A stretch of DNA of 64,000 bases from Sarcocystis neurona (Eukaryota > Apicomplexa > Conoidasida > Eucoccidiorida > Sarcocystidae). The notes under the pieces are model-generated. The model saw only the letters and a program-made list of their open reading frames with translations, was not told the origin of the DNA and made no database searches. Each line of letters opens with the position of its first letter. The first letter of the stretch is position 1. A program made the position numbers and the translations under genes. The stretch spans positions 496,001 to 560,000 of the forward strand of contig KL647301.1 in NCBI GenBank assembly GCA_000727475.1, read 5' to 3'. Below, in pieces: positions 33,601 to 46,200 of this stretch.

Positions 33601-36600
33601 CGTACGTGCATATGTATATAGATGTACCCACGATTCATATGTGTATGTCTGTGATACGTAAAACTACGTATACGTACACACCCATATATACATATATATA
33701 TGTGCGGGCTCGTTATCTATGCATGCACATCTATGGCACGTAGTCTTATATATATACACTTCTACGTACGTACATGCTTCCTCTTCCTACGAATTGCTTC
33801 TTCCTCGTAGGACGCCACTTTAGGCCCTTGGTCAGTGGTAGAGGTCCACGTTATAGGAGGCTCTACTCAACGAGATAAACGTGCCTGTATGGGTAGGTAG
33901 TACTGTTATCGACGCACTTACGTGTGTGGGCGTATACGTACATATATATATATATTATAGAGATAAACGCACGTGCAGGTGTGAAACCGTATCTATATAT
34001 GTAAAGCTGCATATGTATATATGTGTGTATTCGTTTGCTTGTGTGTGTATTTGTACAGGATGTGAAGGTGCTGGATTTACCGCAGCCGTCCTCCACACCC
34101 CACAGTCATTCATGTGTCTATGCTTGTATATATATGTGGATATAAATAGATATATGTATTTACACATACACAGATATGTATATATGTGTGTATGTACGTG
34201 ACACTTGTATGTGCTGCGGCGATGCCATATTCGGGAGCCTCATCTTCCTTGCTTGTGCTGCGCTCTACGAATGCCAGACACATGTATACCTACTAATTCT
34301 GCTGTTCATATATATATGCGTATACGTGTGTCACGAGGACTTCTAGGTGTGTGAAGCCTGCACGCGTGTGCCTGCTGCTGCCAGGAGTTTTCCTGCTATT
34401 GCAGTTCTGCCAGTAGAGGACGGCGCAGTAGTTGATGGGGCTGCTGCTCTTTTAGTTCTGCTAAGACTCGCGACGCTGCGCGGCTGACAGGGCCTGTTTT
34501 CTGTACGAACACTGCTGGTACTGCTATGCTGCTGCCGTTGCTGCTCGCTCGCGGCTCTGCTGCTGCTGCTGTTGTTGCCCTCTGCTGCTGCTGTTGGCGT
34601 GCCTGTGGTGCTGCTCCACGGCTGTGCGACTTGTCACTCCTGTGGAGAGCTGCGCTCCGGCTGCTGCTGCTCCAATGGGGCTGTGGGGTGCGTGACTACT
34701 GCCGCGCTGTGTGCTGCTGCTGTTGCTGGCCACTTGGTCGCCGCCGCTCTACCCTCTCAGGCCGGTGCTGCTTTTGCTGCTTGCCTGCTGCTTCTGCTGC
34801 AGGAGTGCGACGCCGCAGGCACTGCAGGCGTGCAGCTGCTTGCAGTAGACATGCAGAAGGCAAACGTCTCGCAGCTGCTGTGCAGTTGGAGCAGAAGCAT
34901 CTTCCACGAGTAAATCCCTTGCAGCGGAGAAGTGACACATTATCTTTTTATAAGCCGAAAGCTACTGCTGAGCGGGCAGCAGTAACCGCAGTGCCATGAC
35001 CAGCAGCTGCAGACGAAAGAGGAGCACACAGAGGAGTGGCTCGGGGCGAGCCACAGCAACAGCAGCAGCGCTGTCACGAGGAGAAGAACGGCGAAAGGGC
35101 GCAGAGCCGTAACAGCAGCAGCAGCAGCAACCGTCTACAGGTAGTAGCAGGGGTTTCGCAGCAGCAGTTTGTAGGACAATAACGCTACCCGCCGAGAAGA
35201 ATCTCCTCGTAGAGCAGCACGCCGTCTTCTCTAGAGAGCTGGAAGTGGACTCCTGCAGGCTAGACATCAAGAGTCACTTTCCACTACTTCTAAAAGTTGC
35301 CTGTTCACGTGGAAAGCCGATACGCCTTCGTTTCTCTGCTTCTCTGTAGCAGGGGAGCATGCAGGAGGTCGTCAACGGAGCGACCTCAGCTGGCGCACGA
35401 CGCGTGAATATCCTTGCGTGAAGAAGCGGGCGAACCTTCTTCTCGTCCCGGTGGTCTGCACTCGCTGAACGGCGCAGCTTTTAGAGCAGCAGACACCTTC
35501 CGTTCGAGAAAAGGGCCAACAGAGGAGGCGATCGGTTAGTGTCGGACTCTCTGTAGAAGTCTTCTTCGACTGCTTCTTCTACATCGAAGGACACTCCCGG
35601 GAGTAAAGCGACGAACCGTGTGACACTCGTGCGTCGCCGTGCATGCCCTTCCAAGTATATGCGTATATGTGTCTGTGTGTACACAAAAGCGTCCAGAGGA
35701 CTGCACGCATGCGCGTGTCTGCAGAAAGCGACGAAGAGAAAATTGAGGGGAGAGCGATGCGTCGTTGCCCTTGCAGTTGAAAGGGGGCAGAGGAACAGAA
35801 AATGTCCGTTTTGTTGATAGACGCTGCTGTGGAAGCGCGAGTGTCTTGTGGGGTGAGTCTGCTGCTGCTGCTGCGTTCAGTCCAGAGTCGCTGCAGCACG
35901 TTGAAGAGATTCTCTGTCCCGCGGCCTGGCGACATATTCAGGTGCAGCTCTATCGACGCACCCCTTCACATTCATCTATATATACGTATATGTGTGTGAT
36001 GCATGTGGCACCTCCCCTACTTTTATATGCGCCCCCGCCCCTCCTTTGCATGCAGCACACTGGGTGGTCCTCTAGCTGTACGCGTTGCCAGACGTATCTG
36101 CATGCGCTAGCGACTTCTGTATATATGCTGACGCAGGATCTGGTGGACGTGTCTGCATGGCCTGCTACTTACTACCCACTTGTGTACAGGATGTACGTAT
36201 TGATGTGTTGTCTGCCCAGGGTGTCCGCATGCACTAGCTACCTCTGTATATCTACATAAATGTGTAGCTATATAGATGTAGAGTCTGCCGGACGTATCTG
36301 CATACGCTAGCGACTTCTGTCTCTCTCTCTCTATATATGTGTATATATCTAAGTCTGGTCTGCCGGATGTGTCTGCATGCGCTAGCTACTTCTGTATATA
36401 TATATATGTATATCTGAGTGTGGTCTGCCGTACGTGTATGCGTGTGGGTGTGTCCCCCCACCCCATCCGATATATGTATATATACATATATATATACAGA
36501 GAAAGAGAGTTACACATATATGACTCTCACGTATACCAAATAGGTGCACATGTCCACGGTGCATATATATGAACGCAAGACATAAAGGTGGCGACCTATA

Positions 36601-39600
36601 ATGAAGTAAGTATCCACCAAATCACACATGTATGTGTATACCACCCGTACATATATGTGATACGTTCGTATGTTAGCGCTGCAAATATATCGCTATGAGC
36701 ATCTGCGTATCTGTTTATTGCTGCCTATGTATGCTCCACACCATATGTATACATGCAGGTATATATCAGTGTAACATATACATTTGCGTGTCACAACAAC
36801 GCCGCATATGTGTGTATAGTACCTATGGCTGTATATTTATCATTAAGTGTGTATCAACGGCATTACACATATGTAGATATATACCAGTGCCACACAAGGC
36901 ATGCCAACGTTATCAGTCCTACATATATATGCATATATGTGGTGCACGTGGATGTGTGTTTATTGCTGTGTGTATATCCATCGCATTACACATATGTAGA
37001 TATGTACCACCGCCACATATGTAATACACTCGTATATGAACACTTCATGTGTAAGATGGCATATACAGGTACAGTTAGTATGGGTGTATGCACCAGGTCA
37101 TATATATATATATATGTGTATAGGTAGATAGATAGATGTGTACATATATATATATATATATGTAGATAGTTCGATAGATAGATAGGTATACATACCAGCG
37201 CCACATATATGATGCATGCGCCTTTTAACGCCGCGTGCACCTATTTCATACGTGTGTAGATCTGTAGGTAACAGTATTGGCACTGCCGCATCTATATATA
37301 TATGTGTATATTCATCTGAGAAACTTCATGCATGCGTGCGAAGAGACGTCGTCTTCGTCTGTCTTCGTCTCAGAGACGCGACTTGTAGACGCTTGTAGTC
37401 CTACACCCACGTTCCTCGTCTGTTTTGTCTTGCTGCAGAAAATTTACTTCACTGGCGTGGACTCTTGCCTACATATGTGGGTTGCATCTTCCTCTCATAC
37501 GTATATATATATATATATATATGTGAAACAGTCTAGATACACACACACACATGTGCTTGTGCATTGGTTATATCTGCGTACGAGCACCTACGGGTTAGAA
37601 GCGCGCCCGTGCTGCTCGGTTGGCTACTGCTGGTGCTGCTGTTGCTGCTGCTGCCGCCGCACGTCCTCCTGGTCTCGCTGCTATGACTGCTGCTCCTGTC
37701 ACTGCTGGAGCTGCTTCTGCTGGTCTACCCGAAGCCTCGCTGCTGTTGCTGCTGCTGCCGCACGGTCTTGTAGTCTCGCAGCTAGGATTGCTCCTGTTGT
37801 CAGTCCTGTGGCTGCTGCTGCTCCTGCGGTTGCTCTCGCTGTTGCCACCCGGCGGAGGGACGTGGAGGCGGGAGCTGCAGTCGTCCGTGGTGCTGTTTTG
37901 TCTGCAGCCCGAGCGACGGGGCGTAGCCGTGCCCCCTCCCCCTCTGTCCCCTGCAGCAGCAGCAGCAGCCGGAGCAGGAACAGCGACAGCAGCACAGAGA
38001 GGAACAGCAACTTGCGAAGACGCTTCTCCTGCAGTCGCAGCAGCAAGTCAGCTGCAGCCCGAGGACGTCGAAAAAGTTCAGTACGCCATTTCTCTACGGG
38101 GACGCTGCATATTCATCTTACATATATTATGTGTGTATAGCGTGTATATATATAATGTATACGTAAGTATGCAAGTTACGGTACACAACCTACACACACG
38201 AAAACTAGCATGTGCTGCCTTACCTGCTGAAAAGACGGATGGTTGAATCTTACTGGCAGCTCCCTTGTAATTTTATCCGTCGATCTATCGAGACAGCAGA
38301 GGCAGGGACAAATGTATATATGCATGCCACGTTGTTATATATGTGAATCTCTTATGGCTTCGAGTGTGGGGACAAACGATGTGGCTACAGTCATCGCTAC
38401 ACGTACACATGCATGCGCATATATATATATATATGAGAGAATGAGAGGAAACGACGTATATATGTGGTGTACATAGATGGTACGTACGTGATCTATACAC
38501 GTTATATATATCCATAACATGCTGCGCATTGATGCATGTAAGTATGTGCTGGACATATACAGAGAGAACAAGAGAGGGAGGGACTATGAGAGAGAACCGA
38601 ACAGACGTCGTGTAGGCGCCTAGTGTGTACGTCACTTATATATATATATTAGATGCAACATATAGACATATATATGTGGTGTAAAGCGCCTAGTATGTAC
38701 GTGACGTATGTATATATATATATATAGTAGACGTAACATATAGACATATGTGTACGTGGGGTGGCGTAGATCCTGCTGAATTTATGGACGTGTGTACGCA
38801 GAAAGGAAGAGAGAGCGACAGATACAACGTACAGGCATTATATATTGACTCATCCATATAATATATATGCATACGTATAGACGATGCCTGCAGTGATAGC
38901 GGCACCAGGAGCACCGCGTTCGCTTATACATATAACAGAATATATATATATATGTGGACGATGCCTGCAGTGATAGCTGCGCGAGAAGCACAGCATTCGC
39001 TTTCCCCGCGAACTATTTTTGTGTCCGAGCGCATTTCTCATTCCTGCAGAAGCCGTCGTCTTCTTCTCTGTGTGTATACACGCGGGTCTGTTATTGCTGG
39101 CCGTGGGAGTCTATACGCCTACAACCGTCGACACATGTAATACGCACGTATATATGTATATATATATATGGAGTGTGCCGGTGCGTTTCTTTGCGTGTGT
39201 GGAGCCGTGCATGCGTGGTGATACGTGAAGTGCTTTTGCTGCGCGACCGGAGTGTGCTCTTCGCTGGTGCTGCTGCACCTCCTTCGTCTCCTTCTCCTGC
39301 ACTGCGGGTTTGCTGCTGCCGAGACAGACGCGAACAAAGCGACACTCGTTTCTCTGTGCCCTCGCTGTGGCTCTCTTTAAAGTTGTGCGAAGTCGGCCAC
39401 ATTGAGAAAGTGTATAGCGCTTCAGCTGCTGCAGTAATTGCTGCGCGTTCGCGCGCACTCGTTGCTGTCTCCCGGGAGTGTCTTGCTTCTGCTGCTGCTC
39501 CTGCTGTTGGTTCTGCCCCAAGCTGCTGCTTCTGGCGCTGCGCGTCGCTCGGCTGCTGCTGCTGCTTCTTTTGCCTGCGCTGCGGCCGCTATACTGGCTG

Positions 39601-40226
39601 CGCAGTCTGATGATTTGCCGTGTTGCCACGCTGCGCGGGGGCTCTTGCTGCTGCTCCTGCTGCTCGAAGAGTCGCTCTACCGAGTTGTTCTCGCGTTGCT
39701 GCTGCTTCTCCTTCTCCCCCAGCAGCTTCGCTGTACTCGTGGGCGCGTCCTTCACGTTCCGGTTGCTCCTGCGGCAGTTGCTGCAGCAGCGTTACGATCT
39801 GCGCTCTGCACTTCTCTTCTGCTGCTGCGGCTGGTGCCCGTGCGCAGCGTTTTGTCCCTCGGAGACTTGGCTGCTGCGGTCGCTGGTATTGCACGGCTCC
39901 TGCAGCAGCGCGGTCATCTACGCGTCGTTTATTTGCTACTGCCGCCGCTGCTACTTCTTCGTACGGAATGCCTGCATACAGGAGCTTGTGGCACGTGCTG
40001 CCGGACCTCGGCGAAGGCTTCTGCTACTTGCTGCTGATCGCGTGCAACGGCAGCGTAGCCGACGCTGTGAATCTGCTGCTGGATGACAATATTCCTCCTT
40101 CTCTGCAGCACGTCTCGCGTGCCCTCTCCTTAGCCGAAGGTACGCAGCTGCCGTGTCCTTCTTCACTTCAGCAGCTCCGCACATAAAGTGAGCAGCGCTT
40201 CTGCTAACGTGACACACGTGTGCGTG

Positions 40227-40264
<38 letters not shown>

Positions 40265-43200
40265 TCTGTCTCTGGAGCAATATCTTGTACAGGCAGTTTA
40301 TACGGTTGAAGACATAGATCTAACGGGAGAGGTTCCCATACATATGTATGGATATACGTGAAACATTCTCTGTGGATACCAAGTCGACGCATGATCGTAC
40401 ATTTATGAAGAAAGAAAGAGAGGGAAAATTCCACGTATGTACAAATATATATATGTGGATGTATCTCAAAGAGAGAAGCTTCCACGTACGTATACGTATG
40501 TATATCTGTGGATATGCCTCATATATATATATATGTGTGAATATACCTCATATATATATGGATATACGTAAAGTGATTCCTGTGAATGTTAAGCGTACGC
40601 ATGTTTGTACATTTGGAAAGAGACACAGAGAAACAGAGAAGCGTCCGTCCACGTATGTGTGTGTATGTATGTGTGCATATATATGGATATACGTCCAATG
40701 TTTTCTGTGAATACGTTTGTGTTAGGTTTGCATGCGTGCCTATATTCGTCTATCTATGCAGCACACCTGCGGAGGTTCTCCTGGCAACGTGGCTCCTGAA
40801 AGGCTAGGCAAAGGACACTTCCCTGCGTAGAAACCCCCCTGCTTCTACTACTTGTGTATTATGTGTGTGTGTGTGTGTGTGCCGCCGTGCACCAGCTTCT
40901 GTACATATGTAGGTCCGCTGGTATACGTCTGCTTGTGCGGGGGACGAACCCGACGGTCGAGGAGTATTCCGTCGGACTTCCATTCACTCTTTTTGCCCCT
41001 TTTCATCTGAGCGAAGCTGCTGCAGCGTCTGTCCGTGTGGGGGGACGCACCCATGCGTTTCTCTTCACGGGTCTCCCCCCACACATATATGCATGCAGCT
41101 GGTGGGAGTTTAGCTGACGACCACCTTTACAGATGCCTCTGCTCTCTTCGCTTCTGTGTAGACGGGCGCGTTTGAAGAGGGCGAGACAGGTGCTCCAGGG
41201 CCACTCGCGTTTTATATGTGTACACGGACATATATGAACCAGGTGTGTCTATGTGTGTCTGCATGCACTGCTGTGTCTCCCTGGCGCTTGTGTGTGTATG
41301 TCCCTCAGCCTCGGGCGTCGAGGTGTAGGGCGGGCGACTGGCTGAACGGGGGGTGCATATGATTTCTTCTATGAACTAATACATCTGCTTGATCGTACCT
41401 ATGTATATATGTGTGTGTATGTGCTTGCGAATTTCTCTCGACTGTCTCCGGTATATATGTGTATGAAGTGTGTGTGTGTGTGTGTGTGTGTGAACGAAGT
41501 GCTTCCGCTATATACTGCGTGGTGCGCTGGTTATTATCTATTCCCCGCTCAAGACTCTTGGCCTCATGTCACGCCACGCGTTGCCACGACACGTCCGTAT
41601 GAATTCGTGGAGAAACGCAATACATATATGTATATGTATGTGTATATTGCAGAGCGCATGCAAACACACCAGAAAGGTTATAGCAGTGCACCTGTGCACA
41701 CACAAATGCGTATCTCTGACGTAGAAAGTCCTGGGGGGAGTATCATTACATCCATATTCGTGTATGTATATGTGTGTGTTTGACAGGCGTAGGCGAGGAT
41801 ATATAAATACACATGTATATATATATGTATATGTGACAAGCGAACGCGAGGATGGATATATACATATATATATATATGACAAGCGCCAGGACATACATAT
41901 ATATATATATATATATATTTACACGTGTATATATATACATATCATCGCATTCATGTGTCTATATCTTTATATGTATGTATCTTATTTATTTATATATACG
42001 TACACACATGTGTGCATATGTGACGAGCGCAAGCCAGGATACATATATATATATATGAATATATGAGCGGGAGTGCAGGGGAACGTCTACGTCGACTACA
42101 CGTTTCCTGCCGGGCGCACTTCTTTGGTGCGGATATTGAGGATATTCGTTGATTTTCCTGCACACACGTGACGCCATGTAGAGGAAGGCGGAGAGACGCG
42201 AGAATTTTGAAGTTTACGCGTGTGCAGGTGGTTCTCTTCCTTTCCCGCGTCAAATTCTGCCTCTGGACCTCTTCATTGCGGATGCTGCTGTGAAAGTCTT
42301 GACGGGGAAGGCTGCTGGTGCTGCTGCGGTTGACTGCGACTCTCCAGGACCACGTCTGCTGGCGGTGCTGCGGCGCCTTCTGCTGCTGCTACCACAAGAG
42401 TGCCTGCGCAGAGATTCCACGTGCGTTTCCCAGGTGTAAAAAATGCGAATGTTTTTGCTGCCTTTGCTGCGGCTCTTCGTAGCGGCGACGCTGCTGCAGC
42501 AAGCGGAAGAGCAGCGTGCGACAGCCGGAGAAGACGCAGCCGCAGCAGCAGCCGCCCAGCAGCAGCGCGGCGCAGAGGCACCTGTTGCGATGCTGCCACC
42601 GGACGAGCGGTGCACGCGTCATATTCTCGAATCAGTGTAAGCGACTTCGTCAGGAGTATCACTTTCTCATCCGTATAGACGTCTTTGCTTACACGGGGGC
42701 ATACATATATATATGTGCGTACACGTGCCCGAGTATATACGTACGCGTCTATATCTGCGTACATCTGTGTATATACGCTCGAATCTACATATATATATAT
42801 ATTTTCGGCACATACACAGACACACAGACATATTCTCGCATGTGTGTAAGCGACTTCGCTTCAGCAACCGTATTGTGTCTTTTATATGTATAGACCTCTC
42901 CACCTACACATGGACCCATATATATATATATATATATATGTAGATATGTGCATATCTCTGTAGTAGACAGACACAGATATCACAGCGCTGAAAAAAGTGC
43001 AGTGGCGTGCTTGCGTGACGCATGTAGGCACCTGTGTGAATTCTATCTCTATCAATCGGCATGCCTGTGTACACACATCTATACATACGCAGACAATGAG
43101 CTGTACAAAAACGGACTGCCTCTACAGAAGACGGTGACTTACCCCAGTGCAAGGGGATGTCTATATAGCCCCTACGCACATGTGCCCGTGTGTCTACACG

Positions 43201-46200
43201 TGTGTACCTATACATGCATACACCTGTGTATATACGAACAAATCTATATATATATATATATATACGTACGTATTAACGTACCTCGGCACGCACACAAACA
43301 CATACATACATACATGCATACATACATACATACGTACGCACGTAGTGCGCGTGTACACACTCGCCTGTGTATGTGCGCGTGCGTTCTGCTTTCTGCTGCA
43401 GTTGCTGCAGTGCTTTTTGAGTCTGACAGGGCTGCCGCTGCAGCCGAGCCACAGGCTCGTGCTGTGTTTCACGTGTTGCGGGGGGTTGCCGGGCATCTGC
43501 AGTGGGGCTAGTGCTGCTTTGGTGCTACCGCGCCGGATAGTTGCTGCTGCTCCTGCTGCTGCAGAGTCGCTCTAGGCACCCCCCGTGTGCTACGTTTGCT
43601 GCCGAGCGGCCTCCACTGCTGCTGGCTGACACTGCTGCTCAGTAATGCCAGCGCGCTGCAACACATGCAAAGCTGCTAGAAACTGCCAGTGTGTTGCAGC
43701 GACTGTGTACTGCCATTGGTAGCAACTACTGTCGCAAGCAGCAGAAGGTCTGCTTCTGCCCCTACGTGGTGGCGGTGCGGACATACGTTGCTGCTGTCGG
43801 TGGCGCCTGCTGCTACGTCGCGGGGTTGTCGCTACTGCAGTTACTGCTGTTACGGATGTGTTTCGTAGTCTGCAGCTGCCGCCGGTGCACTGCCACACTC
43901 GCTTCCACTGGCAGGTGCCGCGGAGTTTGTGCAGCTGCTGTCGCGTGGCTGCGTCTGCGACTGCCTACTGCTGCTGCTGCTGGGTCCTGGTGCGGCTGCA
44001 TCATCGTCTACGCTGCTGCGGCGTGCGCGGACGCTGCTGCAGAAGTCGCGCTGCTGCGGGTATTTCACCTGCCGCTGCGTATGTGCTGCTTCGATTGGGG
44101 CCGCCCTTGCTGCAGAAACAGACGTGCTGCTGTTGGGGGGCCTTGCTGCTGTTGCAGCGTCCATGCGGTAATGGTGCTGCTACTGCTGCTGCATGAATGG
44201 TGACTGATGCCGGTGCTCGTGCTGCTGCTCCTGCCGGTGCTACTCCTGCCGCTGCTGCTCCTGCTACTGCTATTCCTGCTGCTGGTCCTGCTTCTGCTTG
44301 TCGTTCTCGTGCTCCTGCTGCATGCTGTTGCTGCTGCTGCTCGTGCTGCTGCTGCTGCCGCATCGCGTCTGCTGCTGCTCGTGCCGCTTTGTTGCCCGCA
44401 GCGACGCACAAGCGAAAGCGGCAGAGGAGAGACGCCGCGAGGCGCTTATTGCTCCTACGCGGCTGCTCTCTTTCAGACCGGCAGGAGCAGCACCGGGCGA
44501 GAAGGGGGCGCAGCAGCAGGAAGAAGGCGAACCAGATGGAAGTGGTGAAGAGGCACCCAGTCTTTACGGCGACGACGATATATGTCTGTACCCCGAAGAG
44601 GAGGAACCGCCTCATCCTTTCATGCTGCTGCGTAAGCAGATCGTAAAGCAACAGATACACGTATGTGTGTAGGCTGGTGTGAGTGTGGGCAGTCTGTAGG
44701 AAGTGCATGCTTCTATAGGTATAGCGATGTATATATATCTTCGTTTCTGCCGTCGCACCACCCGGAAGCAGAGCTCCGTCTCTGTACTTCAATAAAAATG
44801 TGTATGTATACGTGAGTGTAGGCGCATACAAGGCTTCACATATGCAACAGGGCGCTGATGGATATACGCACATACATATATGGAAGCACGTGTGCTGCTG
44901 TGTAGGAGAAGCGTTCTTAAGACGTGACCAGTCCTGTAGCAGTGTATAGGATCCACCCGCTTGAGTATAAAGCCAACTGTGTGAAACTGCAGGCATCTTT
45001 TTAATATGACGACGCACAAATCGCATGTTTCCATGTGCGTATATCTATTCATGTATACATATGCATATATATATATATATATATAGTGAGAGAGAGAGAC
45101 AGATAGATTAGATTGATTGACAGCTTAGATAGATAGACAGATAGATAAAATAAGGTAGATAGATAGATAGATAAAGATAGATAGAATGATAGATAAATAG
45201 ATAAGATAGATAGATATAGATATAGATGGATACAGATTTAGATATAGCTATAGATAGATATAAATATAGATATAGATAGGTATAAATATAGATATAGATA
45301 GGTATAGATATAGATAGACATAGATATAGATTAGATCTAGATAGATATGCAGATACATAAATGTTAGTGTGAGAGATGTGTAAGTATTTTGTAAGTGCCG
45401 TTAAAAAGGTACATCGTCGGGCAGCATACGCGGAGGTGTATGCACGTATATGCAGGTAGAGACGCCTTTGACAGTACAAACTCTGCAGAGAGAGACCAGC
45501 GTCCCATCCCGCTGGTCGCCGGAGAACAGCAGTCGCCGCGGTGGCGCCTGGCCAGGTGGCACTGCGGAAATAGACTTGCACGTGTGCCCACGTTCGTACG
45601 TCTTCCGCGTAGCTGCCAAGGTATCTACTTCCTTCCATAAGTGAGAGAACATGTATTTTTTATACGTGCAATTTCTATATTATTGCTAAGCACGTGCTCA
45701 TTTCCTGTGTAACTCTATATCTTGTACGTGTCTACGGGTAAACAAATGTGCGTGTGTTCGTGATAGGACAAGTGTGGCACTTGCGCCTATTTTCGTTGTG
45801 TAGTGGACAAGCGACAGGAGCAGTCGTTGCAGAAGACTTTATATTTTCACGCGCCTTGCGAAGGCAGAAGAAGAGCAGCAGCACGGGGCCTCTTGGGAAC
45901 GCCAGCAGCGGTCGCCAGAGACTGAGCAGCAGGGAAGCCTCGGAATCAAGAGCAGCAACAACAGCAGCAGCACAGAGAGAAGCGCACTAACGATTAAGGG
46001 GAGGGAGCGGCAGGAGCGACAGGGAGTTTATTTAGCAGGGGAAGGAAGAAACGAAAGAGTCGCGCACATCGAAGAACAGAGCACCGCCGGACGCAGCAGG
46101 ATCATGAGGCAGCAATTGCTGTACAGCGCTGCAGCAGCTGCACCACGGCTCGGGCAGTGCTAGCGAGGCTTTTGAGAAGAAGCTGCCGCCGGCCGCGACA

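Noticed and set aside
39438..39950. Leu-rich plus frame and Gln-rich minus frame before the CUE exon
   Set aside because: Sense-CTG tract of the intron that splits the CUE domain; neither frame has family motifs.
40915..41105. Plus frame with VEEYSVGLPFTLFAPFHLSE
   Set aside because: It looks protein-like, but its entry phase (2) does not fit the CUE exon before it (phase 1), while the exon at 42228 does. Left out, not excluded.
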